Part shown: positions 33,583-40,759 of the stretch, piece after piece
Numbering within the stretch: position 1 is the first letter of the stretch
Layout: each line of letters starts with the position of its first letter
Origin: JAICYJ01 sp963737445
GTDB taxonomy: Bacteria; Actinomycetota; Thermoleophilia; Gaiellales; JAICJC01
Direction: 5' to 3'
Assembly: GCA_963737445.1 (NCBI GenBank)
Contig: CAVTSO010000019.1
Location: forward strand, 310,001 to 374,000
DNA length: 64,000 nt
Made by a program: the position numbers and the translations under genes
The notes under the pieces: generated by a model
Told to the model about the DNA's origin: nothing
Database searches by the model: none
The model's input: only the letters and a program-made list of their open reading frames with translations

Positions 33583-33762
33583 TCATCGCCGCGCTCCGAT
33601 AGCGATCACGAGGTCGTTTTCGGGCCCTGTGAGCGGACCGATCTCCAGCCGGACGTTCCCACGGTCGCTGCGGTCGGCGCGGAGCGTCGCGACGATCTGG
33701 CCATCGCTAATGATCCGGGCGACATGCGGGTGGCCTGGGCGAGGCTCGATCACGATGCTCAT
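33583..33762 (-). CDS. Hypothetical 59-residue protein
   Basis: Begins MSIVIEPRPGHPHVARIISD and continues as alternating short strands (QIVATLRADRSDRGNVRLEI). GGAG precedes ATG 33762 by 6 nt; GTG 33780 would add six residues. It overlaps or abuts the next gene downstream. No family is recognised, and it may simply be a small accessory-patch gene. Confidence 0.5.
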   Translation of the reverse strand: MSIVIEPRPGHPHVARIISDGQIVATLRADRSDRGNVRLEIGPLTGPENDLVIAIGARR

Positions 33763-33788
33763 TGGATTCTCCGCCGTCACCTAGCCCC

Positions 33789-34085
33789 TCATCTGCGGGA
33801 ACGCCGGTCCACCAGAAGCGTCACGTCAGCGACATCGAAGCTCGGCTCTGCCGGGACGGCGTATGCCGAACCGATGCTGCGACCAAGGTCGCTCGTCTGG
33901 AAGGCGTGCAATGCCTCCTCGTCCTCCCAAACGTAGACGGCGCCATGTTCCCCTGAGCGGAACCGGAGGTACAGCTTCTCGATCAGGCCGGGCACCTTCT
34001 CGTAACGAGTTGACCGGCGCGCATAGAGGTCTTGTACCTGTTCGTCGCTCAGTAGGGATCGGAAGCGCACGATGGACACGATCAC
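33789..34085 (-). CDS. YdhR/ABM-like dimeric alpha-beta barrel protein
   Basis: A 98-residue protein with the pattern of small antibiotic-monooxygenase-like barrels: a first strand (IVSIVRFRSLLSDEQV), a helix with RRSTRYEKVPGLIEKLYLRF, and VYVWEDEEALHAFQTSDLGR, typical of YdhR-type proteins. GGAGGTGATC precedes GTG 34085 at good spacing; starting at ATG 34100 would translate the ribosome-binding site itself. Substrate and reaction are unknown. Confidence 0.7.
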   Translation of the reverse strand: MIVSIVRFRSLLSDEQVQDLYARRSTRYEKVPGLIEKLYLRFRSGEHGAVYVWEDEEALHAFQTSDLGRSIGSAYAVPAEPSFDVADVTLLVDRRSRR

Positions 34086-34149
34086 TTGATCACCTCCCAT
34101 GGCAGTCCAGTCGGGGCGATTCCATCTTCGCCCTGACCTGACGGAAGAA

Positions 34150-34785
34150 CTCCCTTCACAGCAACGATACGATCATGGCGTTTCACCCCCAAAGGTCGTT
34201 TCAGAGCGCATCCACCTGGTCTGCTATCCGACGGCCGCAACCAGGCTGCGAGCCTCAGCTCGAAGGGCCATCCACATTCACAACCAGTGGTCCGGTGCCA
34301 ACGAACGACAGGACAATGTCCTGAGCCTGCTCGCCCGGGTTCACGTCACGGTGCACGAGTCCAGCGGGGACGTGGAAGTACCCGCCTTCCTCGACCTCCG
34401 TACTGTCGCTACCGCCGGGTCCGAACTCAAACCGGACTCGGCCGCGAAGCACGTGACCGAGGACTTCGCGGTCGCCGTGGTGGTGCCAGCCCGAGGCGAC
34501 CTTTCCCTCACAACTAACGCGGATGAGCATTGCGCGCTCGGAGTCGAACGCGACCTTGCGAACCAGTCCCGGCGTGGCAGCCCCCTCGGCCAGGTCGTTC
34601 GGCCCAACCGCAGACACTCGGTCGGTTTGGATCGTAGTCACCATCGTTCAAGACCTCACTGTCTGCCGCTTGCGTCAACGCTCTCCGACGAGATGGGGGT
34701 GCCGCGCTCGTACCAGTTCCCGACCGGGACCTCGGCGATCAGTAGCTCGGTCTCGGTACGGAACGGCTCTCCCTTCACAGCAACG
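34150..34785. repeat. 17-bp exact direct repeat flanking the cupin gene
   Basis: CTCCCTTCACAGCAACG occurs at 34150-34166 and again at 34769-34785, on either side of the cupin gene, 619 bp apart. On the minus strand each copy reads CGTTGCTGTGAAGGGAG, including a Shine-Dalgarno-like AAGGGAG. Such repeats can arise from tandem gene duplication and decay or from insertion of a segment. Confidence 0.6.
34255..34644 (-). CDS. Cupin-domain protein
   Basis: A 129-residue single-domain cupin. Motif 1 is SGWHHHGDREVLGHVLRGRV with the metal-binding histidines and glutamate, and motif 2 is YFHVPAGLVHRDVNPG with the final histidine. Cupins bind a metal and serve as dioxygenases, isomerases or sensors, so the reaction cannot be assigned. 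GAGGT precedes the ATG by 8 nt. It lies in the accessory patch downstream of the TTGACA promoter. Confidence 0.8.
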   Translation of the reverse strand: MVTTIQTDRVSAVGPNDLAEGAATPGLVRKVAFDSERAMLIRVSCEGKVASGWHHHGDREVLGHVLRGRVRFEFGPGGSDSTEVEEGGYFHVPAGLVHRDVNPGEQAQDIVLSFVGTGPLVVNVDGPSS

Positions 34786-34848
34786 GCCCTAGTCCGCAGA
34801 CGCCACACTCGCGGCCATTACCGCGAAGAGCACGATCAGTTTCCGCAT
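34656..34848 (-). pseudogene. Broken gene for a small secreted protein
   Basis: AGGAGG and ATG 34848 open a frame for MRKLIVLFAVMAASVASAD, a near-ideal signal peptide that then hits a stop (34789-34791). In another frame, from about 34778, reading continues as VKGEPFRTETELLIAEVPVG and NWYERGTPISSES to a stop at 34656. Removing one G from the GCGGAC sequence just before the stop would join the parts into a protein of about 63 residues cut after ASA. It is either a frameshifted gene or a sequencing error. No family is recognised. Confidence 0.55.
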
Positions 34849-34909
34849 ATTGACCTCCTTCAGGGCTCGCAGGGGTGCTACCACAAACCTTCCCATAGTG
34901 CTGCATCGG

Positions 34910-34938
34910 AAGGTACAGGACAGGACTTACCCTGTCAA
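34910..34938 (-). promoter_or_regulatory. Sigma70-type promoter TTGACA-17-TACCTT
   Basis: On the minus strand TTGACA (34938-34933) and TACCTT (34915-34910) are separated by exactly 17 nt. This is the best -35/-10 pair in the window and differs from the -10-only pattern seen elsewhere. It should drive the accessory-patch genes from the broken secreted-peptide gene to 33275. Inverted CTGTC/GACAG sequences overlap it and could be operator half-sites. Confidence 0.6.
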
Positions 34939-35009
34939 ACAGGGGTTCCCTTGTCCTAGTCGGACAACGCTGCCCCTGTTCGGCTAGCCCCATGCTACGG
35001 TGGTCGCCG

Positions 35010-35261
35010 ATGGCAGCCGAACCACACGTCAAAGCGATCCTCCGGCAGCGCCGCAAGATGGAGAACCTGGAGCGCGACCTCCTCGCTGCGCGAGTCGAGT
35101 ACCGGCGCCTGATCCTGGAGGCCGTCCGGGCAGGCCACTCGCAGCGCGAACTGGGACGCGAGCTTGACGTGAGCTGGCAGCGCATCCAAGAGCTGAAGCG
35201 TGAAGCCGAGGCGCTGGAACGAGACGCCAGCGAAGGCGTCTCTCGCATCCCCCGCACGTAA
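35010..35261 (+). CDS. Small helix-turn-helix protein
   Basis: An 83-residue helical protein. The central ILEAVRAGHSQRELGRELDV followed by SWQRIQELKREAEALERD resembles a homeodomain-like helix-turn-helix, preceded by a charged helix. It could be a DNA-binding regulator of the divergent accessory genes. ATG 35010 is 8 nt after TACGGT; ATG 34992 would precede the box. No specific family is recognised. Confidence 0.6.
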   Translation: MAAEPHVKAILRQRRKMENLERDLLAARVEYRRLILEAVRAGHSQRELGRELDVSWQRIQELKREAEALERDASEGVSRIPRT

Positions 35262-35634
35262 GCTTCGGTGAGCCGCACGGGGCGCACCGTCCAGTTCATA
35301 CGCGCCGTCCTTACGCCGGAGTACCCACTGGCCCGGCGATGCGGTGAACATCGAGTTGCATGATCGACGGACGACCAGAGCCAGCGCCCACAGCCTCGCG
35401 GATCGACCCACGGTTCGGGAGCCTCGCTCCGCCGGCGGGAGCAACGTCGATCGCTCCGGTGTTGTCAAGAAGCCAAGTCGGCTGGCTTACGAACTCGATA
35501 TGCCAGTTCCCTGAGCCGGGCAGTACGTCCGCCGGCCCTGTCCGGTTTGCATGCTGCCACACAATCCCACCGCGCCCGCTCCACCGTATCCGGGATATGC
35601 ACAAAACAAACCACATCCGATACCGAGGTGGAAC
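35262..35634. other. Gap of 373 nt, possible gene remnant
   Basis: No complete gene is supported. On the minus strand, one frame (35311-35540) reads GSGNWHIEFVSQPTWLLDNT and another (about 35270-35360) reads QWVLRRKDGAYELDG. Both look more protein-like than average noncoding translation. They lie in different frames with no start or ribosome-binding site, suggesting a decayed gene. The plus-strand end holds the leader of the next lipoprotein. Confidence 0.35.
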
Positions 35635-36162
35635 ATGAACCTGCGAATGGGGACGCTGGCCGGACTGGTGGCCGCGGTGGCGCTGGCCGCCGGCTGCGGC
35701 TCGATGTCAGCCTCCGGCACCAGCGGCGGTGGTGGCGGCGGCGGATCGGCCAACACCACGGTGCAAAGCGCGAACAACTCCAAGCTCGGCACGAGCGTGC
35801 TGGTCGACCACAAGGGCATGACCCTGTACACGCTGTCCGCCGAGCGGGGCGGCCGCTTCATCTGCACCATGAGCTCGAAGATCCCGGGCGGCAGCACCTC
35901 GTGCCTGTCGCTGTGGCACCCGCTGACGGTGGCCAGGGGCAGCATGCCGACCGGCGCCGCCCAGCTGGGCACCATCACCCGGCCGGACACCGGCGTCACC
36001 CAGGTCACCTGGCACGGCCGGCCGCTCTACACCTTCACCGGCGACAAGGCGCCCGGTGACGCATCAGGCAACGGCTTCAAGGACGTCGGCGTCTGGAAGG
36101 CGGCCACGCTAGGGGCGTCGTCCTCGAGCTCGACCAGCGGCGGCGGCGGGTACGGCTACTGA
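35635..36162 (+). CDS. Lipoprotein of the secreted-repeat family (Lipoprotein_15 type)
   Basis: A 175-residue lipoprotein with signal MNLRMGTLAGLVAAVALAAG and lipobox Cys. Two repeats of the COG4315 type are visible: GTSVLVDHKGMTLYTLSAER and TWHGRPLYTFTGDKAPGDAS, each with the L-Y-x-F/L core. A glycine-rich linker follows the lipobox and a serine/glycine tail ends the protein. The family is common in actinobacterial envelopes, with no settled function. A shared terminator lies downstream. Confidence 0.82.
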   Translation: MNLRMGTLAGLVAAVALAAGCGSMSASGTSGGGGGGGSANTTVQSANNSKLGTSVLVDHKGMTLYTLSAERGGRFICTMSSKIPGGSTSCLSLWHPLTVARGSMPTGAAQLGTITRPDTGVTQVTWHGRPLYTFTGDKAPGDASGNGFKDVGVWKAATLGASSSSSTSGGGGYGY

Positions 36163-36196
36163 GCGGCATGGTCGCCGGCCCGGCGGTGCGGGAGCC

Positions 36197-36235
36197 AGCC
36201 CCACCCACCTCTTCTCCCATCGAGGTGGGCGGGCT
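36197..36235. terminator. Bidirectional terminator-like hairpin
   Basis: CCCACCT (36204-36210) pairs with AGGTGGG (36223-36229), extended after one mismatch by CCC/GGG. It lies between a plus-strand gene ending at 36162 and a minus-strand gene ending at 36258, as expected for a shared terminator. There is no clear T-tract. Confidence 0.55.
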
Positions 36236-36257
36236 TGGCTCTGCGCGAGCGATTGGG

Positions 36258-36704
36258 CTAGGTGGCCATCACCCGATCTTCGGCTTCCATCCTCGCCGAG
36301 ATGGCATCGAGCACCGCGTACTCGGCTTCCTCCACGGCCCCGTAGGCGTAGTCGATCGCAAACAGCGCGTCGGCCTCGGCATCGTCGGCGCGAGCCTCCG
36401 CCCGCTTCGCGTCACGCTCGTCCTTCTTGTCATCGATGCTCTGACGCACCTGGGCCATGTGGTCGCCCCACGACTTCTGCAGGTCGTTCCATGACGCTGA
36501 GATGTGGGCGCCGGTGGCAGTCGCGCTTCGCTGGAGCTCCTGGGCGTGCGCCTCTGCTCTTGCCCTCGCCTCGTCGGCAGATTTCTCGACGTCCGCCTTC
36601 GCCTGGTTCCGCGCAGCCGAGGCGTGGCCCTCGGCCTCCTTTGCCCGTTCTGACAGCTTCGCCAGCTTCTGCGAAGCGTCCATGAGCTTCTCCGACGTTG
36701 TCAT
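36258..36704 (-). CDS. Helical, charged cytoplasmic protein, unknown
   Basis: A 148-residue protein that is almost entirely predicted helix, rich in Ala, Glu, Lys and Asp (KLSERAKEAEGHASAARNQA, KKDERDAKRAEARADDAEAD). Composition resembles apolipoprotein-like or LEA-like proteins of actinobacteria. GGGGAGG precedes ATG 36704 at 4-nt spacing. The ECF sigma gene is upstream on the same strand. Function is unknown. Confidence 0.72.
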   Translation of the reverse strand: MTTSEKLMDASQKLAKLSERAKEAEGHASAARNQAKADVEKSADEARARAEAHAQELQRSATATGAHISASWNDLQKSWGDHMAQVRQSIDDKKDERDAKRAEARADDAEADALFAIDYAYGAVEEAEYAVLDAISARMEAEDRVMAT

Positions 36705-36818
36705 CGGACCTCCCCTGGTCGTCGGTTTCGCTCTCCGCCCCAACCGGCGATGCTACTTCTGCAGACCGCCATCGGCAACGGGCCCCAAACTGCCTGGTCA
36801 GACCCTCGCGGGGTGGGA

Positions 36819-37454
36819 CTACGACGCCCGCAGCAACCGCGCCTGAGCCATTCGGCAGCGGCGGCAGCTCGCGATGTGCGACTGCTCGCGTGCGGTCGGA
36901 GCCAGTGCCTGGACGAGGCGGCTGCGCACGCGGGAGCACTCGCTCCTGACCTGGTTTCGGTCCTCGAGCAGGTTCCTGCGGGCACGGATCAGGAGCGACT
37001 CGACGGCTCCGGGCGTGGTGTCCAGAACATCGGCGATCTCATCCTGGGAGAGGCCGCTCCAGTGCCGCAGCACGAACGCCTGGTGCTGACTCTCCGGGAG
37101 CGCCCAGAGCATCGACCGAACGGCCGCGAGGGCCTCCGCCTCCTCCGGGTCCGGCTGATCGCGCGCCACGAGTCGCCGATCGCCCGGCACCATCGACGCC
37201 TCTCGGCGGTCGCGGAGCACGTTCAGCGACCGGTGCTTGGCCGCCTTGATCAGCCATCTCCGCGGATGCAACAGCTCCGTGCCCGTCTCGAGCGTCCCGA
37301 ACGCCTGCAGAAAGACGAACTGGACGACGTCCTCGGCGTCCTCTCGCCGGCCGGTGAGATGCAGTGCGTAGCGGAACACGTCCGTCGCGTGCGACTCGTA
37401 CAGCGCGGCGAGCCGAGCTGCGTAGCGGGAATCCTGTGCCTGCAATGTGTTCAC
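36819..37454 (-). CDS. ECF-type sigma factor with C-terminal HxxxCxxC tail
   Basis: A 211-residue sigma factor. Region 2 (about 17-82) has VFRYALHLTGRREDAEDVVQ and WLIKAAKHRSLNVLRDRR. Region 4 (about 118-165) has LPESQHQAFVLRHWSGLSQD followed by EIADVLDTTPGAVESLLIRA. The tail (166-211) ends SHIASCRRCRMAQARLLRAS, with His193, Cys197 and Cys200 in the HxxxCxxC spacing of zinc anti-sigma factors. GTG 37454 follows GGAGAG. No separate anti-sigma gene is adjacent. The tail may regulate the protein in cis. It is divergent from the phoD-like gene. Confidence 0.88.
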   Translation of the reverse strand: MNTLQAQDSRYAARLAALYESHATDVFRYALHLTGRREDAEDVVQFVFLQAFGTLETGTELLHPRRWLIKAAKHRSLNVLRDRREASMVPGDRRLVARDQPDPEEAEALAAVRSMLWALPESQHQAFVLRHWSGLSQDEIADVLDTTPGAVESLLIRARRNLLEDRNQVRSECSRVRSRLVQALAPTAREQSHIASCRRCRMAQARLLRAS

Positions 37455-37518
37455 ACTCTCCGAGAACCCGGGCCGCGGATGGTTCCTGCGGTCATTCCTG
37501 GTATCGGCACGACGCGCG

Positions 37519-37566
37519 ACTCGATCAAGTGATAGGCAGGGACGCCCGGTCACTCGATCGGGTGAT
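37519..37566. promoter_or_regulatory. Two 15-bp direct repeats with dyad symmetry, 33 bp apart
   Basis: ACTCGATCAAGTGAT (37519-37533) and ACTCGATCGGGTGAT (37552-37566) differ at two positions and are spaced 33 bp centre to centre, about three helical turns. Each has a near-palindromic core (CACTCGATCGGGTG). They lie between the divergent sigma-factor and phoD-like genes, which suggests binding sites for a dimeric regulator on one face of the DNA. TAAGGT at 37630-37635 precedes the phoD-like ATG by 8 nt. Confidence 0.5.
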
Positions 37567-37643
37567 TTTTGCCATGGAAAGCGCAGGAATCACGCTTGCC
37601 GGCGGGTCCCCACGCAGTCGCGAAATCGGTAAGGTGCTTGGCC

Positions 37644-39680
37644 ATGGCCGATCACGGGGGCAGGCCAGGCAGGTTCAGCCGGCGGACGTTGCTGTCGGCG
37701 ACCGGTGCCGCGCTCGTCTCCGCCGACCTCGCCGCCACGGCCAGGGCCGGCGTCCTGGTCGACCATCGGTTCGATCGAGTGCGCGACCGAAACGGGTGGG
37801 GCCGCCGCTGGTATGCGCGCCACTTCTCGCTCGTGTTCGACGTCCACCGCGGCCGTGGCCGGCTGCACCTTCCCGCGGGCCTCAGGTCGACCGCCCCCGG
37901 CCAGCCGATCCCCGTGTTCCTGCTCGACCACGAATGCCGGGACGGCACGCACGAGTTGCATTTCCACGTGACGCACGGGGGCCTGCGGCCGGGCCTTGTG
38001 CTGCACCGCCGGGATGCGTTCCACTACCTCGCGGTGACCGTGGAGCAGCGGCGGCTCGTGCTGGCCTCCTACAGCCGAACGGAGCGCCACGAGCTGGCGC
38101 ACGCGCGCGTGGCGGGACTCGACACCGACCCGCACGTGCTTCGCGTGGCCGTCTCCGGGCGCACGCTCAGGGCCGGCCTGTGGCGGACAGGCCACCCTCC
38201 CAGCATGCAGCTCGCGGCGCGGCTACCGAGCGCCGCCGGCGGGACGCCGGGTGTGCTCCTGGTGGCACCGGCGGACAGGAAACCGGGGTCGCTGCTGGTC
38301 AGCCGGTACCTGCTCTCGGCGCGGCGGTTTCGCAGCACCACCCCGCAGGCCGCGCTGCTCGTCACCGGCACCCCGCGGGCGAACGGCGACGAGATCACCG
38401 TCGGCTTGAGAGCCGCCTGCGACGTCCCCGCCTCGATCCAGTTCGAGTGGTCGTCCGACCCGTCGTTCGGCAGGGCGGTGGAACACTCGGCGGTGCACAG
38501 GCCGGGGCCACCGTTCTCGGCACGTGACCAGATCGTGCTGGCCGACGCCCGTCCCGTCTACTGGCGGGCACGATTCGTCGCAACCGACGGCCACAGGGTG
38601 GGCCTCTCTCGCACGCAGCGGTACACACCACAGCTCGGCGCCGGCCGGCTCGTGATGGGAGCGGCTTCCTGCGCTCATCTCTGGCAGCAGCCGGCCTACA
38701 TCGGGCTCGGCCGGCTGCTCGACGTTGCAACGGTCCCGCCCGCGCTGCTCATCTACCAGGGCGACCTCGGCTATGCCGGAAACTCACGGTTCTCGAGCTA
38801 CATCGAGGCACCCGACTTCTACTTCGAGCGCTTCACAAGGACGCTCAGCGATCCCCATTTCGAGGCGGTGCGCAAACGCGGGCCGGTCGGTTTCACCGGC
38901 GATGACCACGACTACAGCCAGCAGAACAACGCGCCCCGCTCGCGGTTCCCGTCGTGGTCTCTGCCGCTGTGGAACCACGTGCACGCCGACCAGTCCACAC
39001 TCGGCTACAACGACGTCCGCTTCGGGGACGTCCACTGCTTCACGCTCGACGGCCGCCGCTACGCGGATCCGGTGGGCCGGCCGGACACGCCGGCCAAGAC
39101 CAAGCTCGGCACCACTCAGCGAGACTGGCTGGAGTCGAGACTCGCCACGACCGACGCATCGCTGGCGGTCGTGTACAGCGCCGACATCTTCGCCTCGCGC
39201 TCGAATCCCGACTGCTTCCTGTTCGGATGGCCCCACGAGTACCGCCGGCTGATGACGGCGTTCATGGATGCTCAGCTGCGCGGAGTGCGCGTCATCGTTC
39301 TGAGCGGTGACGCGCACGGGCTTCGCATCCACCACCACCCCGACCCGGCCGCGCGGCCGCGGGCTGCGGGCCTTTCGATCGTCGAGTTCGTCTGCTCGGG
39401 CCTCTCGCCTCGTTCCTGGGCGCCGGCCACGGCCGACGACCTCACCCTCGATCCGCAGCGATCGGTCATGCAGCATCGGGGCCTGGGCATGATCGACGTC
39501 GATCCCCCGGGCACGCCCGGTCGCAGCGTCACCCTACGCGCGATCAGCGGCGAGGAGGTCGGGCCGGACGACCTGTTCCCGCCGCTCGTGCTCGACTACG
39601 CGCCCACCCGGGACAGCTCGCTGCGGCTGAGCCCGCCTCCGCCTGACCCGCGCCACTTTCAGCCCGGCGTGCTCGAGTAG
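37644..39680 (+). CDS. PhoD-like metallophosphatase with Tat signal
   Basis: A 678-residue secreted phosphatase-family protein. The N-terminus has a twin-arginine signal (GRFSRRTLLSATGAALVSAD). Residues about 40-250 form a beta-rich domain without recognised family. The catalytic part has YQGDLGYAGNSRF, VGFTGDDHDYSQQNNAP and VIVLSGDAHGLRIHHHPDP, matching metal ligands of PhoD-type phosphodiesterases/alkaline phosphatases. The GGDDHD-type block with an Asn is complete. ATG 37644 follows TAAGGT by 8 nt; the longer frame adds no signal. tatA-tatC follow one gene downstream. Confidence 0.87.
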   Translation: MADHGGRPGRFSRRTLLSATGAALVSADLAATARAGVLVDHRFDRVRDRNGWGRRWYARHFSLVFDVHRGRGRLHLPAGLRSTAPGQPIPVFLLDHECRDGTHELHFHVTHGGLRPGLVLHRRDAFHYLAVTVEQRRLVLASYSRTERHELAHARVAGLDTDPHVLRVAVSGRTLRAGLWRTGHPPSMQLAARLPSAAGGTPGVLLVAPADRKPGSLLVSRYLLSARRFRSTTPQAALLVTGTPRANGDEITVGLRAACDVPASIQFEWSSDPSFGRAVEHSAVHRPGPPFSARDQIVLADARPVYWRARFVATDGHRVGLSRTQRYTPQLGAGRLVMGAASCAHLWQQPAYIGLGRLLDVATVPPALLIYQGDLGYAGNSRFSSYIEAPDFYFERFTRTLSDPHFEAVRKRGPVGFTGDDHDYSQQNNAPRSRFPSWSLPLWNHVHADQSTLGYNDVRFGDVHCFTLDGRRYADPVGRPDTPAKTKLGTTQRDWLESRLATTDASLAVVYSADIFASRSNPDCFLFGWPHEYRRLMTAFMDAQLRGVRVIVLSGDAHGLRIHHHPDPAARPRAAGLSIVEFVCSGLSPRSWAPATADDLTLDPQRSVMQHRGLGMIDVDPPGTPGRSVTLRAISGEEVGPDDLFPPLVLDYAPTRDSSLRLSPPPPDPRHFQPGVLE

Positions 39681-39706
39681 CGGTCGGATCTGGCATCGTT
39701 CCCGCC

Positions 39707-40474
39707 ATGAGCGACCTGCCCGAGCACGTTCGGCGAAACCGCGAAGTCTGGGACCGATACGCGCCCAGGTATGTCGAGCCCGGCCACCACTCCTGGGCCA
39801 GCGACACGCCCTCCTGGGGCATCTTCGGCATCCCCGAGTCCGAGCTGGGCGTGCTGCCACGCCGGCTGGACGGCCTCGACGCGATCGAGCTCGGCTGCGG
39901 CACCGCCTACGTGTCGGCCTGGCTGGCACGCCGCGGTGCGCGACCGGTCGGCATTGACAACTCGCCGGCCCAGCTCGAGACCGCCCGCCGCTACCAGCAC
40001 GAGTTCGGTATCGAGTTCCCGTTGCACCTGGGCAACGCCGAGCAGACGCCGTTTCCCGACAACAGCTTCGATCTCGCGATCTCCGAGTACGGCGCCAGCA
40101 TCTGGTGTGACCCCTACCGCTGGATCCCTGAGGCCTCGCGCCTGCTGCGCCCTGGCGGACAGCTGATCTACCTCGTGAACGGCACCATCCACATGCTATG
40201 CACGCCCGACCTCGAGAGCGAGCCGGCCACCGACCGGCTGCTGCGCGACTACTTCGGCATGCACCGCTTCGAGTGGCCGGACGACACCTCCGTGGAGTTC
40301 CACATCGGCTACGGCGACATGATCCGGCTGCTGCGCAAGAACGGCTTCGAAGTCGAGGACCTGATCGAGGTGCGCCCGCCCGCCGACGCCACCAGCCGCC
40401 ATCCGAGTGCGCCGGTCGAGTGGGCGCGCCGCTGGCCGGTCGAGGAGATCTGGAAGGCACGCAAGCGCCGTTAG
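39707..40474 (+). CDS. Class I SAM-dependent methyltransferase
   Basis: A 255-residue methyltransferase. Motif I is DAIELGCGTAYVSAWLARRG, the acidic loop is VGIDNSPAQLETARRYQ, and the post-motif region is NAEQTPFPDNSFDLAISEYG. Motif III-like ASRLLRPGGQLIYLVNG is also present. The acceptor substrate is unknown. It lies between the PhoD-like gene and tatA on the same strand. Confidence 0.9.
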   Translation: MSDLPEHVRRNREVWDRYAPRYVEPGHHSWASDTPSWGIFGIPESELGVLPRRLDGLDAIELGCGTAYVSAWLARRGARPVGIDNSPAQLETARRYQHEFGIEFPLHLGNAEQTPFPDNSFDLAISEYGASIWCDPYRWIPEASRLLRPGGQLIYLVNGTIHMLCTPDLESEPATDRLLRDYFGMHRFEWPDDTSVEFHIGYGDMIRLLRKNGFEVEDLIEVRPPADATSRHPSAPVEWARRWPVEEIWKARKRR

Positions 40475-40560
40475 ATGATCTGGCGCCGGCGTGTGGCGAA
40501 CCGATCCGGGGCGCCGCCCGAAAGCTCAGAAGTCACACCCCTCTCCAAAGGAGCTTCTCC

Positions 40561-40755
40561 ATGCCTGACGTCTCACCCATCCAGCTGATCATCGTGATGA
40601 TCATCGCGCTGGTCGTGCTCGGTCCCAAGCGCCTGCCGGAGATGGGCAAGTCGCTCGGCAAGGGCATCCGCGAGTTCAAGCAGTCGGTCAGCGGCGACGA
40701 GCATCCTCCGCTGCCGGCAGCGACCCCGCCGGCCGAGCCCACCCACCAGAGCTAG
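40561..40755 (+). CDS. tatA: Sec-independent translocase subunit TatA
   Basis: A 64-residue TatA/TatB-type protein. One N-terminal helix (IQLIIVMIIALVVLGPKRLP) contains the hinge with the Gly-Pro pair, followed by the amphipathic helix EMGKSLGKGIREFKQSVSG and a Pro-rich tail. The lone small subunit beside tatC suggests a minimal TatAC-type system, although another tatA or tatB may lie elsewhere. AAAGGAG precedes the ATG. Confidence 0.92.
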   Translation: MPDVSPIQLIIVMIIALVVLGPKRLPEMGKSLGKGIREFKQSVSGDEHPPLPAATPPAEPTHQS

Positions 40756-40759
40756 CCCC

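Noticed and set aside
33024..36160. Prophage or integrative element after tRNA-Leu
   Set aside because: No integrase, phage gene or duplicated tRNA 3' end was found. It is described only as an accessory patch.
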